Shown: positions 45,244 to 55,471, counted from the first letter of the stretch. The stretch: 64,000 bases of DNA from Promicromonospora panici (GCF_900608595.1 NZ_UWYY01000027.1:26167-90166); one strand, 5' to 3'. The notes: generated from the sequence alone by a model not told the origin. Made by a program: numbers and translations.

Positions 45244-45747
45244 ATGGAGCACACAGGTCCCGCCGACGAGGTAGACCGCATCGTCGCCGCGTGGCGACAC
45301 GTGCGCCCGGACCTCGAGCTCGAACCCCTCACGGTGTTCAGCCGCGTGTCCCGCCTGGCCCGGCACCTCGATCTCGCGCGCCGCACCGCTTTCGCCCGGC
45401 ACAGCCTCGAGACCTGGGAGTTCGACGTGCTCTCCGCGCTCCGGCGCGCGGGCGAGCCGTACCGCCTGTCGCCCGGGACGCTCGTCACGCAGACGCTGGT
45501 CACCAGCGGCACCATGACGAACCGGATCGACCGACTGGAGTCGCGCGGGTTCGTGCAGCGGCACCGCTCCCCCGACGACCGCCGCGGGGTCCTGGTCCAG
45601 CTCACCGAGGAGGGCCTGGCACGGGTCGACGCCGCGATGAGCGACCTGCTCGACATCGAGGCCAAGGTGCTCACGGCCCTGTCCCCCACGGAGCGGCCGC
45701 AGCTCGCGGCGCTGCTGCGCACGGTGACCGCCCAGTTCGACGAGTAG
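45244..45747 (+). CDS. MarR-family regulator
   Basis: 167-residue winged-helix protein. Core: FDVLSALRRAGEPYRLSPGT, recognition helix TLVTSGTMTNRIDRLESRG and wing RHRSPDDRRGVLVQLTEEG. Divergent from the maleylacetate reductase-like gene and 46 nt upstream of a hexapeptide acetyltransferase gene. It closely resembles the second MarR gene at 51654, which serves as a reference for judging that gene's missing N-terminus. Confidence 0.92.
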   Translation: MEHTGPADEVDRIVAAWRHVRPDLELEPLTVFSRVSRLARHLDLARRTAFARHSLETWEFDVLSALRRAGEPYRLSPGTLVTQTLVTSGTMTNRIDRLESRGFVQRHRSPDDRRGVLVQLTEEGLARVDAAMSDLLDIEAKVLTALSPTERPQLAALLRTVTAQFDE

Positions 45748-45793
45748 CTCGGGCGGACAGCTCCGGCGAGCGCCGATGTAGCAGGATCGTCGC

Positions 45794-46336
45794 ATGCCCC
45801 ACGATCACCTCATGCGCATCCACAGCCCGGAGTTCCAGGCCATGGCGGAACGGGTCCTGCGTGCCACCGAGCTCACATCCCGCCTGAACGTCCTGCCGTT
45901 CGAGGACGAGACCGCCAAGGCTGAGCTGTTCGAGCAGCTCCTCGGCAAGCCGCTGCCGGAGCGAGTCACGATCTACCCGCCGTTCTACACGGACCACGGC
46001 CTCAACCTGGACCTCGCGGAGCGGGTGTTCATCAACCAGAACTGCACGTTCCTGGACTACGCCGGCATCCGGATCGCCGAGCGCGTCATGATCGGGCCCA
46101 GGGTCACGTTCATCACCATGAGCCACCCGGTCGATCCGGGGGCACGCCGCGAGTGGCTGAGCGGCGGACCCATCGACGTGGCCGAGAACGCGTGGATCGG
46201 CGCGGGCGCCACGATCCTGCCCGGCGTCAGCATCGGCCGGGACGCCGTGGTCGCGGCCGGCGCCGTCGTGGCCGACGACGTCCCGCCTGCGAGCCTGGTG
46301 ACCGGCGGCAAGGCAACCCTGCACCGGCAGTGGTGA
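45794..46336 (+). CDS. Sugar O-acetyltransferase, NodL/LacA/maltose acetyltransferase family
   Basis: 180-residue hexapeptide-repeat acyltransferase. The N-terminal helical part (AELFEQLLGKPLPERVTIYPPF) leads into a left-handed beta helix with the family motifs FINQNCTFLDYAGIRIAERVMIGPRV, MSHPVDPGARRE (catalytic His) and WIGAGATILPGVSIGRDAVVAAGAVV, cited here by segment. It acetylates sugars from acetyl-CoA; the acceptor is unknown. It is on the same strand as the MarR gene and could be cotranscribed. Confidence 0.9.
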   Translation: MPHDHLMRIHSPEFQAMAERVLRATELTSRLNVLPFEDETAKAELFEQLLGKPLPERVTIYPPFYTDHGLNLDLAERVFINQNCTFLDYAGIRIAERVMIGPRVTFITMSHPVDPGARREWLSGGPIDVAENAWIGAGATILPGVSIGRDAVVAAGAVVADDVPPASLVTGGKATLHRQW

Positions 46337-46350
46337 GAGGCTGACCGGGC

Positions 46351-46779
46351 TCAGTGGCTCCGGCTGACCATGACCTTCTCACGGCCGAGCTGGTCGGGCA
46401 GGAAGAACAGGTCGTCGGCGTCGGCGACGTACAGCGGCAGCTCGCCCAGCTTCGCCGGCACGCCGTCGGCGTCGGTGACGGTCAGCTCGACATGGTCGGC
46501 CGAGCTCTTCGAGTCGTACTTCCAGGTGCCCTCGATCTCGGCGGGCACCTCGTCGATCCCGCCCTCGGCCACGTTCTCCAGCACCTCGTCCGGGACCCCG
46601 ACCGCCGTGAACGTCCGGTCCTCGCCGAGCGCGACGATCGTCGCGGCGCCGTCACCCACGTAGGAACCCACGAACTCGGGCTCGGTGTAGTCGAGCTTTC
46701 CGATATCGAAACCGCACCCCGACAGCATGAGTACGCCGACGAGTGCTCCCACGCCTCGGAAGACCTGCCGCTGGTTCAT
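46351..46779 (-). CDS. Putative lipoprotein of unknown function
   Basis: 142-residue protein with a short signal peptide and the lipobox LMLSGCG (Cys22). The mature part has FVGSYVGDGAATIVALGEDRTF and IEGTWKYDSKSSADHVELTV, a small beta-rich domain of the kind seen in actinobacterial lipoproteins that resemble copper- or lipocalin-type folds; no family is assigned. ATG at 46779 with GAGG upstream. It is convergent with the acetyltransferase gene and divergent from the CynX-type transporter. Confidence 0.78.
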   Translation of the reverse strand: MNQRQVFRGVGALVGVLMLSGCGFDIGKLDYTEPEFVGSYVGDGAATIVALGEDRTFTAVGVPDEVLENVAEGGIDEVPAEIEGTWKYDSKSSADHVELTVTDADGVPAKLGELPLYVADADDLFFLPDQLGREKVMVSRSH

Positions 46780-46939
46780 TCGACACCTCAGTTGTTCCGG
46801 ACCGGCTGACCGGTCGCCCAATCTAACGGGAAAGCCGCAATACCTCCTGGGGAGCGGAGATGACGATCGGCACACCATGTGGTGAAGCGATGGACGCCCG
46901 ACGCAACCAACTGCCCTCGTCACGCACAATGACGGCATC

Positions 46940-48190
46940 ATGAGCAACATCCGCGCAGCGGCGGGCGGCTCCGCGCTGCTCGTCGCAGTCCTCGTCTTCG
47001 CGCTGAACCTACGCACCCCCATCACATCCCTCCCTCCGGTGCTGGCCGACGCCGCGACCGGTCTCGGCCTGGACCAGACCCTGACCGGCCTGCTCGTGGG
47101 CATCCCGGCACTCTGCTTCAGCGTGGTGGCGCCGGCGGCGTCGACGCTGATCGCCCGGATCGGGCCGTACGCGGCGGTCACGGTGGCGCTGGTGGGAGTG
47201 ATCGCGGGCACGCTCATCCGGTCAGCGGGCTCCGGCACGGTCGGCGTGGTGGCGGCCTTCACGGGTACCGTCGTGCTCGGCGCCGCGATCACGGTGGGCA
47301 ACGTGGTGGTTCCGGTCATCATCGCGCGCGATTTCCCGGCCCGGACGGCGCTGGCGACGGGCCTGTACTCGTCGGTGATGAACCTCGGGTCGGTGTTCGC
47401 GACCTCGCTCACCGCGCCGTTCGCGGCCCTGCTGGGCTGGCAGGGCGCCGTCGCCTCGTGGTCGCTCGTCGCGGTGGTGGCACTGGCCGTCTGGCTCATC
47501 ACCACCCGCCGCCTGTCAGACCCACAGGTCACTCGGGTGACCCCTGCGTCTGACATATCGCTGCACGACGGCGTGGCCGGTGCCGCACGCGCCGAGCGGC
47601 CGGATGAGACGTGGGGCGGCGTGCTGCGCCGTCCGATCACCTGGGTGCTGTCGGTGGCGTTCGCCGGTCAGTCGTTCTCGTACTTCGCGGTCACAGGCTG
47701 GCTCCCGGAGCTGCTGCGCGACCTGCTCGATGTCTCCGTGACCACGGCGGGCAACGCGGCGGCGCCGTTCCAGGGCCTCGCGATCGCGGGCAGCGTGCTG
47801 GTCCCGCTCGTGCTGGCCGCCCGGGTGCCGATGCGCGCCGCCGCGATCGCCATGGGCCTGCTGTGGGCCGGGCTTCCGGCGGGCCTGCTGCTCGCACCGG
47901 AGTGGTGGCTGCTGTGGGTGAGCCTCGCGGGGATCGCGCAGGGCGGGAACTTCGTCGTGATCTTCACCATCGTCGCGCAGCGGTGCCGCACCGTCGCCCA
48001 GACCCGCCGGACGGTGGCGACCGTCCAGACGTTCGGTTATGCCGTGGCCGCGACGGCGCCCGCCGTGATCGGCGCGGTGCACGCGGCGTCGGGCGGATGG
48101 ACCGCGGCGCTCCTGGTGATGTTCGGGTCCACGCTGGCGCTCGGGTCAGCGGAGCTGATCGCGACGCGACGCCCCAGGTACATCCGGTAA
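46940..48190 (+). CDS. CynX/NimT-family MFS transporter
   Basis: 416-residue transporter with twelve helices. The N-terminal NLRTPITSLPPVLADAATG is the CynX/NimT signature; the second half begins with ITWVLSVAFAGQSFSYFAVT. The central cytoplasmic loop contains LSDPQVTRVTPASDIS (about residues 191-206), which is encoded by a perfect family C palindrome and appears to be an in-frame insertion. Known relatives handle cyanate, nitroimidazole or organic anions; the substrate here is unknown. Divergent from the lipoprotein gene and upstream of lysine aminotransferase. Confidence 0.9.
   Translation: MSNIRAAAGGSALLVAVLVFALNLRTPITSLPPVLADAATGLGLDQTLTGLLVGIPALCFSVVAPAASTLIARIGPYAAVTVALVGVIAGTLIRSAGSGTVGVVAAFTGTVVLGAAITVGNVVVPVIIARDFPARTALATGLYSSVMNLGSVFATSLTAPFAALLGWQGAVASWSLVAVVALAVWLITTRRLSDPQVTRVTPASDISLHDGVAGAARAERPDETWGGVLRRPITWVLSVAFAGQSFSYFAVTGWLPELLRDLLDVSVTTAGNAAAPFQGLAIAGSVLVPLVLAARVPMRAAAIAMGLLWAGLPAGLLLAPEWWLLWVSLAGIAQGGNFVVIFTIVAQRCRTVAQTRRTVATVQTFGYAVAATAPAVIGAVHAASGGWTAALLVMFGSTLALGSAELIATRRPRYIR
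47514..47555. repeat. Palindromic repeat family C, in frame within the CynX-type gene
   Basis: TGTCAGAC (47514-47521), core GGTCAC-TCGG-GTGACC, GTCTGACA (47548-47555); all arm positions pair. On the plus strand it encodes L-S-D-P-Q-V-T-R-V-T-P-A-S-D. Confidence 0.8.
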
Positions 48191-48210
48191 CAGGAACTTT
48201 TCCATACGCA

Positions 48211-48240
48211 TTGAAACGCAACAGGATCATTGCCTACGTT
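48211..48240 (+). promoter_or_regulatory. Promoter of lysine aminotransferase, leaderless
   Basis: TTGAAA (48211-48216), 18-nt spacer, TACGTT (48235-48240), then 6 nt to the ATG. The inverted GCAAC/GTTGC half-sites at 48218-48222 and 48238-48242 could be a regulator site. No ribosome-binding site precedes the ATG. Confidence 0.5.
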
Positions 48241-48246
48241 GCCTGC

Positions 48247-49554
48247 ATGACGACACATCTTGAGCCCACCGCAGTGCTCCCCACCCTTCGCGAGCACCTC
48301 CTGGTCGACGGGTTCGACCTGGTCCTCGACCTCACCCGGTCGCACGGCTCCACGCTCGTCGACGCCCGTGACGGGCGCGAGTGGCTCGACCTGTTCACGT
48401 TCTTCGCCTCCTCACCGCTCGGCATGAACCACCCCGCCCTGGCCGACGACGCCGCGTTCCGCGAGGAGCTCGCCACCGCCGCGATCAACAAGCCGTCCAA
48501 CTCCGACATCTACACGGTCGAGATGGCGCGCTTCGCCGACACCTTCGCGCGCGTGCTCGGCGACCCCGCCCTGCCGCACCTGTTCTTCATCGACGGCGGC
48601 GCGCTCGCCGTCGAGAACGCGCTCAAGGTCGCGTTCGACTGGAAGTCCCGCCACAACGAGGCGAACGGCCGCTCCCCCGAGCTCGGCACCCAGGTGATGC
48701 ACCTGGAGCACGCGTTCCACGGCCGTTCCGGATACACGATGTCGCTCACGAACACCGAACCCGGCAAGGTGGCCCGGTTCCCCAAGTTCCACTGGCCGCG
48801 CATCCCCTCGCCGTACATCGCGGAGGGCAAGGACATGGACGCGGCCGAGGCGGCGGCGCTCGGGGCCGCCCGCGCGGCGTTCGAGGCCAACCCGCACGAC
48901 ATCGCGGCGTTCATCATGGAGCCCATCCAGGGTGAGGGCGGCGACCACCACTTCCGCCCCTCGTTCCTGGCAGGTATGCAGGCGCTGTGCCGGGAGTTCG
49001 ACGCGCTGTTCATCCTGGACGAGGTCCAGACCGGCGCGGGCATCACCGGCACCACGTGGGCCTACCAGCAGCTCGGCGTCACGCCCGATGTCGTCGCCTT
49101 CGGCAAGAAGACGCAGGTCTGCGGCATCATGGCCGGCGGCCGCGTCGACGAGGTGCCGGACAACGCGTTCGCCGTCTCGTCGCGCATCAACTCCACCTGG
49201 GGCGGCAACCTCACCGACATGGTGCGCTCGCGCCGGATCCTCGAGACCTACGAGGCCGAGGGCCTGGTCGACCGGGCCCGCACCATGGGCAAGCGGCTCC
49301 AGGACGCGCTCACCGAACTGGCCACCCGGCACGACGGCGTGACCGACGTCCGCGGCAAGGGCCTCATGTGCGCGCTGACGCTGCCGTCGCGGGAGGTGCG
49401 CGACAGGGTGCTGTCCGCGCTCACCGAGCGGAGCGTGCTGCTGCTGGGCTGCGGTGAGCGTTCGGTCCGGTTCCGCCCGGCGCTGACGGTCCCGGCCGAG
49501 GCCCTGGAGGCCGGCGTCCGAGCCCTGGACGAGGTCCTGACGCAAACCCTCTGA
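48247..49554 (+). CDS. lat: L-lysine 6-transaminase
   Basis: 435-residue class III PLP aminotransferase that moves the epsilon-amino group of lysine to 2-oxoglutarate, giving 2-aminoadipate semialdehyde. Typical Lat features are LTRSHGSTLVDARDGREWLD, FFASSPLGMNHP, the PLP-region HLEHAFHGRSGYTMSLTNT, FILDEVQTGAG and the PLP-lysine in AFGKKTQVCGI. The length agrees with the family. In mycobacteria it is induced in stasis and adjoins an Lrp regulator; here an Lrp gene lies 3.6 kb away. It is followed by a family A hairpin. Confidence 0.93.
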   Translation: MTTHLEPTAVLPTLREHLLVDGFDLVLDLTRSHGSTLVDARDGREWLDLFTFFASSPLGMNHPALADDAAFREELATAAINKPSNSDIYTVEMARFADTFARVLGDPALPHLFFIDGGALAVENALKVAFDWKSRHNEANGRSPELGTQVMHLEHAFHGRSGYTMSLTNTEPGKVARFPKFHWPRIPSPYIAEGKDMDAAEAAALGAARAAFEANPHDIAAFIMEPIQGEGGDHHFRPSFLAGMQALCREFDALFILDEVQTGAGITGTTWAYQQLGVTPDVVAFGKKTQVCGIMAGGRVDEVPDNAFAVSSRINSTWGGNLTDMVRSRRILETYEAEGLVDRARTMGKRLQDALTELATRHDGVTDVRGKGLMCALTLPSREVRDRVLSALTERSVLLLGCGERSVRFRPALTVPAEALEAGVRALDEVLTQTL

Positions 49555-49560
49555 CCCACC

Positions 49561-49629
49561 CCTTGTTGTGGGCGGGATCGTTGCGACCACGCGCCCGTTT
49601 TAGGCGCAACGATCCCGCCCACAACAAGG
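49561..49629. repeat. Palindromic repeat family A, copy 3 (perfect)
   Basis: Perfect 25-bp stem: 49561-49585 (CCTTGTTGTGGGCGGGATCG...) and 49605-49629, loop 19 nt. It separates the convergent lat and membrane-protein genes and should terminate both. It is the most intact of three copies, so probably the most recent. Confidence 0.85.
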
Positions 49630-49635
49630 AAGGAG

Positions 49636-50319
49636 TTACTCGTCGTTGGCGGCGACGCTGTCCGCGATGCGGATCAGTTCCGCCACCGTGGGCCCCGCGC
49701 TCCCCGTCGGTGTGCGGCCGATGATGCCGAGCAGCAGGTACGAGCCCGCGTCGTCGGTCCATTCGACGCGCACCGGGCCGTACCCGTTGTTGTCGACGCG
49801 GGTGACCCGCGCCTCGCGGCCCGATTCCGTGAGCTCCTCCCACTCGACGGTCACGTTGTCGCCGGACAGCTCGTCGGACAGCTCCGCCGAGCCCGCGTAC
49901 GCCACGTAGGTGATGGTCGACGCCGGGTGGTAGGCACCCGCGCGGACCTCCTCCTCGGGCCAGGCCAGGCCGGGGTCACCACGGAACGTCTCCGCGTTCT
50001 CGGCCCCGTCGAGAAGGTAGATGACCCAGGTGCCGAGGTGGTCCTCCGCCGTCGTGCGGCCGATCCCCGCCGAGATGTCGGCGGGGCACTCGGCGACGGC
50101 GCGCCGGACCTCCTCGGGCACCCAGTGCGGCTGGCGCAGGTTCTCGGCGCAGGACCCGGCGGTGAGCGCGGTGGCATCGGCGGGGGTGACGACGGGCTCG
50201 TCCTCCCTCGCCCCGAGCACCAGCGTGACCACGATGATGATGATCGCGCCGAGCAGTGTGATGGCCCCGCCGAGGAGCCATTCCGGCCGGATCCTGGGCT
50301 CTTCGATGGTGGTGACCAC
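49636..50319 (-). CDS. Single-pass membrane protein of unknown function
   Basis: 227-residue protein. The cytoplasmic N-terminus (VVTTIEEPRIRPEW) precedes one strong transmembrane helix (about residues 17-37, ITLLGAIIIIVVTLVLG). The extracytoplasmic domain has two cysteines (GSCAENL, VAECPAD) that may form a disulfide. The GTG at 50319 lies 1 nt after the stop of the upstream gene, so the two are coupled. No family recognised. The partner carries a peptidoglycan-binding-like segment, which suggests an envelope role for both. Confidence 0.72.
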   Translation of the reverse strand: MVTTIEEPRIRPEWLLGGAITLLGAIIIIVVTLVLGAREDEPVVTPADATALTAGSCAENLRQPHWVPEEVRRAVAECPADISAGIGRTTAEDHLGTWVIYLLDGAENAETFRGDPGLAWPEEEVRAGAYHPASTITYVAYAGSAELSDELSGDNVTVEWEELTESGREARVTRVDNNGYGPVRVEWTDDAGSYLLLGIIGRTPTGSAGPTVAELIRIADSVAANDE

Positions 50320-50320
50320 G

Positions 50321-50851
50321 TCAGCCCTCGCACTCGATCTCGGTGACGGCGTCTCGGGAGAGAGCGATGACCTCGTTGGACGCGACCGGGCTGCGGGCCA
50401 CCCCCGGCGGCACGAAGGAGCCCCAGTCGCAGTCGTTCTCAGCGAAGTACGTGTCGCGCACGCCGCCCGCGGCGGTGTAACGGACGCGGTGGTCCGGTCC
50501 CCGGCAGTCGAACTCCGGGTCGCACACGGAGACCACCAGCGCACGCATGGTGACCCACGTACCGGTGTCGACGCAGCCGTTGACCGGCAGGCCGTTGTAC
50601 GCCTGGAACGCCTTGGTCGCGACGTCCGACTCCGTGTCCCACGACCCGTCCACGGGTTCGAGCCCGGTGCCGGCCCACAGCACGTTCTGGGCGGCGACCA
50701 CCGCCCCGCCGGACGTCGCGCCGCACTCGCCGACCGGGTCGTTGGACACCCACATCGCGCTCGAGTTCACCGCCTGCACGATGGCGGCGATGATCAGGGC
50801 CGCGGCCACGGTGCCACCGCCCGCCTGCAGCCAGGTTCGGGTGGTGGGCAT
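50321..50851 (-). CDS. Exported or membrane-anchored protein with a peptidoglycan-binding-like domain
   Basis: 176-residue protein with one N-terminal hydrophobic helix (GGTVAAALIIAAIVQAV, ~11-27). The outer part contains SDVATKAFQAYNGLPVNGCV and DTGTWVTMRAL, matching the PG_binding_1 pattern of a repeated helix ending in FQ..NGL..DG.V...TW. Several cysteines (GECG, NGCV, VCDPEFDC, NDCDW) suggest disulfides outside the cell. ATG at 50851 with GAGG close upstream. Coupled to the downstream membrane-protein gene. Confidence 0.72.
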   Translation of the reverse strand: MPTTRTWLQAGGGTVAAALIIAAIVQAVNSSAMWVSNDPVGECGATSGGAVVAAQNVLWAGTGLEPVDGSWDTESDVATKAFQAYNGLPVNGCVDTGTWVTMRALVVSVCDPEFDCRGPDHRVRYTAAGGVRDTYFAENDCDWGSFVPPGVARSPVASNEVIALSRDAVTEIECEG

Positions 50852-51094
50852 TCCCTCGGCGCTCCTTCGTCTGCCCGACGCCGGCGCCGGGCGATGTACT
50901 GGCGAGCGCGAGCGTAACAATCCGCCCTTACAAGACGGAAGCGACGCACCGGACTAAACGCGAGCCGGCGTATACCCACCAAGCCCAACTGACTCACGTT
51001 CACCAGGCCGGGGACGACCATGGTCGGGTCGACTACGGTCGTCCTCAGCCTGCTGAACCTGGATCAGCAGTGGCAACGGCCAGAGCCGCGCTCA

Positions 51095-51655
51095 TCACCG
51101 CGTCGTGTGGGCGCCGCCGTTGACGTGCAGCGTCTGGCCGGTGACGTGCCGGGCGCCCGGTGAGGCGAGGAAGGTGACCAGGGAGGCGACGTCGTCGGGC
51201 AGGCCGGGGCGCCCGTCGTGCGTGGCCGCGATCAGGCGGTCGCGACGCTGCTCGGTGAGGCGGTCCTTGAAGTACCCGGTGTCGGCGATGTAGCCGGGAG
51301 CGACGCAGTTCGCGGTGATGCCGCGCGGGCCGACCGTCGCGGACAGCCCGGCGGTCCACGCCTGAACCGCCGCCTTGGCGACGCCGTACGACGTGCCCGC
51401 GTACTCGGCACCGATCGAGCCGACCGTGACGATCGCGCCGCCCGCGGGCATGCCCTCCAGAGCGGCGGTCACGACCAGCACGGTGCTGAGCAGGTTCGCC
51501 TCGATGTTGGCGCGCCAACCCTCAGCCACCTCGGCAAGATCGGCCGACTCGGCAGAGCTGGTTACTTTGCCGAGGCCGGCCGAAGTCCGGGCGAAGTCCG
51601 TGTTGCCGCCCGCCATGGCCACCAGCACGTCGACAGGCGCGTCGAGCTGCGCCAT
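51095..51655 (-). pseudogene. 5'-truncated short-chain dehydrogenase/reductase
   Basis: The frame encodes the C-terminal three quarters of an SDR: VDVLVAMAGGN, TVGSIGAEYAGTSYGVAKAAV with the catalytic Ser-Tyr-Lys, GITANCVAPGYIADTGYF and HVTGQTLHVNGGAHTTR. The N-terminal ~65 residues with the coenzyme-binding TGxxxGIG motif are missing. The frame runs instead into sequence that is, on the other strand, the MarR gene. A start could be used at the ATG at 51655 (MAQLDAPVDVL), but the product would lack the Rossmann entry and should not bind NAD(P). The pair looks like the result of a deletion between divergent genes. Confidence 0.75.
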
Positions 51656-52151
51656 GAGCGCCGCCGCGTGGGAACGTGAGCTGCCGGGCGTTCCGGTGTC
51701 GTCGATCGGCGTGATCACGCCGCTGTGGCGCGTCGCGAAAACTCTCGCGGACGACCGGCGCCGGACCCTGCACCGCATCGGGATCGACCCCGCGACGCTC
51801 GACCTGCTCAGCACCCTGCGACGTTCGGGTCGGCCCTGGTCGCTGACGACGCGGCAGCTCGCGGCGCAGACGCTCGTCACGGCAGGCGCCATCTCGCAGC
51901 GGGTCGCGCGGGCGGAACGTGACGGGCTGGTCGTGCGGGCGCCGTCCGACCCTTCGACGGGCTCAGGACGGCAGGCCGTCTCCGTGACGCTGACCGCCGC
52001 CGGACACACGCTCGTCGAACGGGCCGTGCGCGAGCTTCTCACGCACGAGGAGCAGCTCCTCGCCGAGCTGCCGGCGCCGGACCGCCTCGCACTGGCCGAG
52101 CTGCTCGGCCGGCTCGGCACAGCGCTGAGCAGCAAGATTTCAGATGGGTGA
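51654..52151 (+). CDS. MarR-family regulator beside a truncated SDR gene
   Basis: 165-residue protein from the ATG at 51654 (MSAAAWERELPGVPVSSIG). Alignment with the other MarR in this window (DRIVAAWRHVRPDLELEP) suggests only about eight N-terminal residues are lost. The core is LDLLSTLRRSGRPWSLTTRQ with recognition helix TLVTAGAISQRVARAERDG. The wing is lengthened by PSTGSG, encoded within a short palindrome (51941-51972). Its ATG overlaps the SDR remnant's ATG on the opposite strand (CCATGAG), so the normal divergent promoter region is gone. It may be expressed poorly or not at all. Confidence 0.7.
   Translation: MSAAAWERELPGVPVSSIGVITPLWRVAKTLADDRRRTLHRIGIDPATLDLLSTLRRSGRPWSLTTRQLAAQTLVTAGAISQRVARAERDGLVVRAPSDPSTGSGRQAVSVTLTAAGHTLVERAVRELLTHEEQLLAELPAPDRLALAELLGRLGTALSSKISDG
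51941..51972. repeat. Short palindromic repeat inside the MarR wing
   Basis: GCCGTCC...GGACGGC flank CCTTCGACGGGCTCAGG, a sequence of the widespread CCTTCGACNNGCTCAGG type found dispersed in many bacterial genomes. It reads in frame as PSTGSG in the MarR wing. Confidence 0.55.
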
Positions 52152-52203
52152 AAGTGAGCAGCGTCCGCATGCGCGACAGGACGCGAAAGGTAATCTCGGC
52201 GGC

Positions 52204-53127
52204 ATGCTGCGGCCTTTGACCAGCCCGCCGCGACTGCGCCCCGGCGACACCGTGGCCGTCGTCGCCCCGTCCGGTCCGGTACCCGCCGAGCGGCTCGACA
52301 TCGGCGTCGCCCATCTGCGCGAGTGGGGCCTGGACGTACAGGTGATGCCGCACGTCCAGGACACGCACCCCCGCCACGAGTACCTGGCCGGTTCCGACCT
52401 GGCGCGCGCCGCCGACTTCCAGGAGGCCTGGCTCGATCCCGACGTCCGCGCGGTCATCGTGGCGCGTGGCGGGTACGGGACGGCGCGGATGGTCGACCTC
52501 GTCGACTGGGACGCGCTCGCCGCCACCGACCCCAAGGTGCTGGTCGGGTACAGCGACTGCACGGTGCTGCACCAGGCCGTCGCCGTGCATCTCGGGCTGG
52601 TGTCGCTGCACGGGCCGATGTCGGGAACCGTGTCGTTCCTCAAGTCCGAGGCGGCCCGCGAGCATCTGCGGCGCACCCTGTTCGAGCCGGAGGCCGCGCA
52701 GACGATCACGGGTCCGCGGGCACACACGCTGGTGGGCGGCACTGCCCGCGGCATCACGACCGGCGGCTGCGTATCGCTCCTGACGACCTCCATCGGCGTC
52801 GGCACGACGCCGTCCGCGGCCGGCGGGTTAGTCCTGCTGGAGGACGTCGACGAGCGGGCCTACCGCATCGACTCGTTCCTCACGCACCTGCTGCGCTCGG
52901 GCTGGTTCGACGGCGTGCTCGGCATCGTGCTGGGCTCGTGGCAGGACTGCGACCCGGTCGAGCCCGTGATCATGGACCTGCTGGGGCCGCTCGGCATCCC
53001 GATCCTCGGCGAGCTCGGGTTCGGTCACGGGCCTGACCCGGTCACGGTGCCGCTGGGCGTGTCGGCCGAGCTGGACGCCGATGCCGGCACGCTCAGGCTG
53101 GACCATCCGGCCCTGGCGCGGCGCTAG
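52204..53127 (+). CDS. ldcA: Murein LD-carboxypeptidase (peptidase S66)
   Basis: 307-residue serine peptidase that removes D-Ala from L-Lys/DAP-D-Ala tetrapeptides during peptidoglycan recycling. N-terminal RLRPGDTVAVVAPSGPV, nucleophile motif VLVGYSDCTVLH, Glu in LVLLEDVDERAYRID and His in GFGHGPDPVTVPLG give the S66 triad. The ATG at 52204 is chosen at the normal family start; an ATG at 52144 would overlap the MarR gene. No signal peptide, so cytosolic. Its TAG overlaps the convergent Lrp stop (CTAG). Confidence 0.92.
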   Translation: MLRPLTSPPRLRPGDTVAVVAPSGPVPAERLDIGVAHLREWGLDVQVMPHVQDTHPRHEYLAGSDLARAADFQEAWLDPDVRAVIVARGGYGTARMVDLVDWDALAATDPKVLVGYSDCTVLHQAVAVHLGLVSLHGPMSGTVSFLKSEAAREHLRRTLFEPEAAQTITGPRAHTLVGGTARGITTGGCVSLLTTSIGVGTTPSAAGGLVLLEDVDERAYRIDSFLTHLLRSGWFDGVLGIVLGSWQDCDPVEPVIMDLLGPLGIPILGELGFGHGPDPVTVPLGVSAELDADAGTLRLDHPALARR

Positions 53128-53599
53128 GCCCGCGAGGGATCGGGCTCGGTCGTCTGGCCCTCGAAGTAGGTCTGCAGCACCACGGTGGTCCGCGTCGAGA
53201 CCTTCGCCGTGCGGCGGATCCGCCCCAGCAGCTCCTCCAGGGCCCGCGGCGACGCCACGCGTGCGGTGAGCAGGTAGTTCGCGTTGCCCGCCACGGAGTA
53301 GCAGGACTCGATCCCGGCCATCCCGCGCAGGCGTTCGGGCGCGTCGTCCTCCTGCGCCTGGTCCAGTGGCGTGATCTCGATGAACGCCGAGAGCGGCAGC
53401 CCTACCGCCTCCGGGTTCACCACCGCCCGGTAGCCCGTGATGACGCCGCGCGCCTCGAGTTTTCGCACCCGCACCTGCACCGCGGACAAGGACAGGCCCG
53501 AGATCTCGGACAGCACCGACAGCGTGGTGCGGCCGTCCTTGCGCAGCGCGTCGACGAGCGCTCGGTCGATCCCGTCGAGCGGTCCCAGATCGTTGTCGG

Positions 53600-53603
<4 letters not shown>
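53124..53603 (-). CDS. Lrp/AsnC-family regulator
   Basis: 159-residue regulator: N-terminal HTH (DRALVDALRKDGRTTLSVLS, LSLSAVQVRVRKLEARGVI) and RAM domain (YSVAGNANYLLTARVASPRA). ATG at 53603 overlaps the stop of the ABC-F gene (ATGA), so it is coupled to it. Lrp proteins of this type commonly control lysine aminotransferase; lat is 3.6 kb away and might be a target (inference). Confidence 0.92.
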
Positions 53604-55471
<1,868 letters not shown>

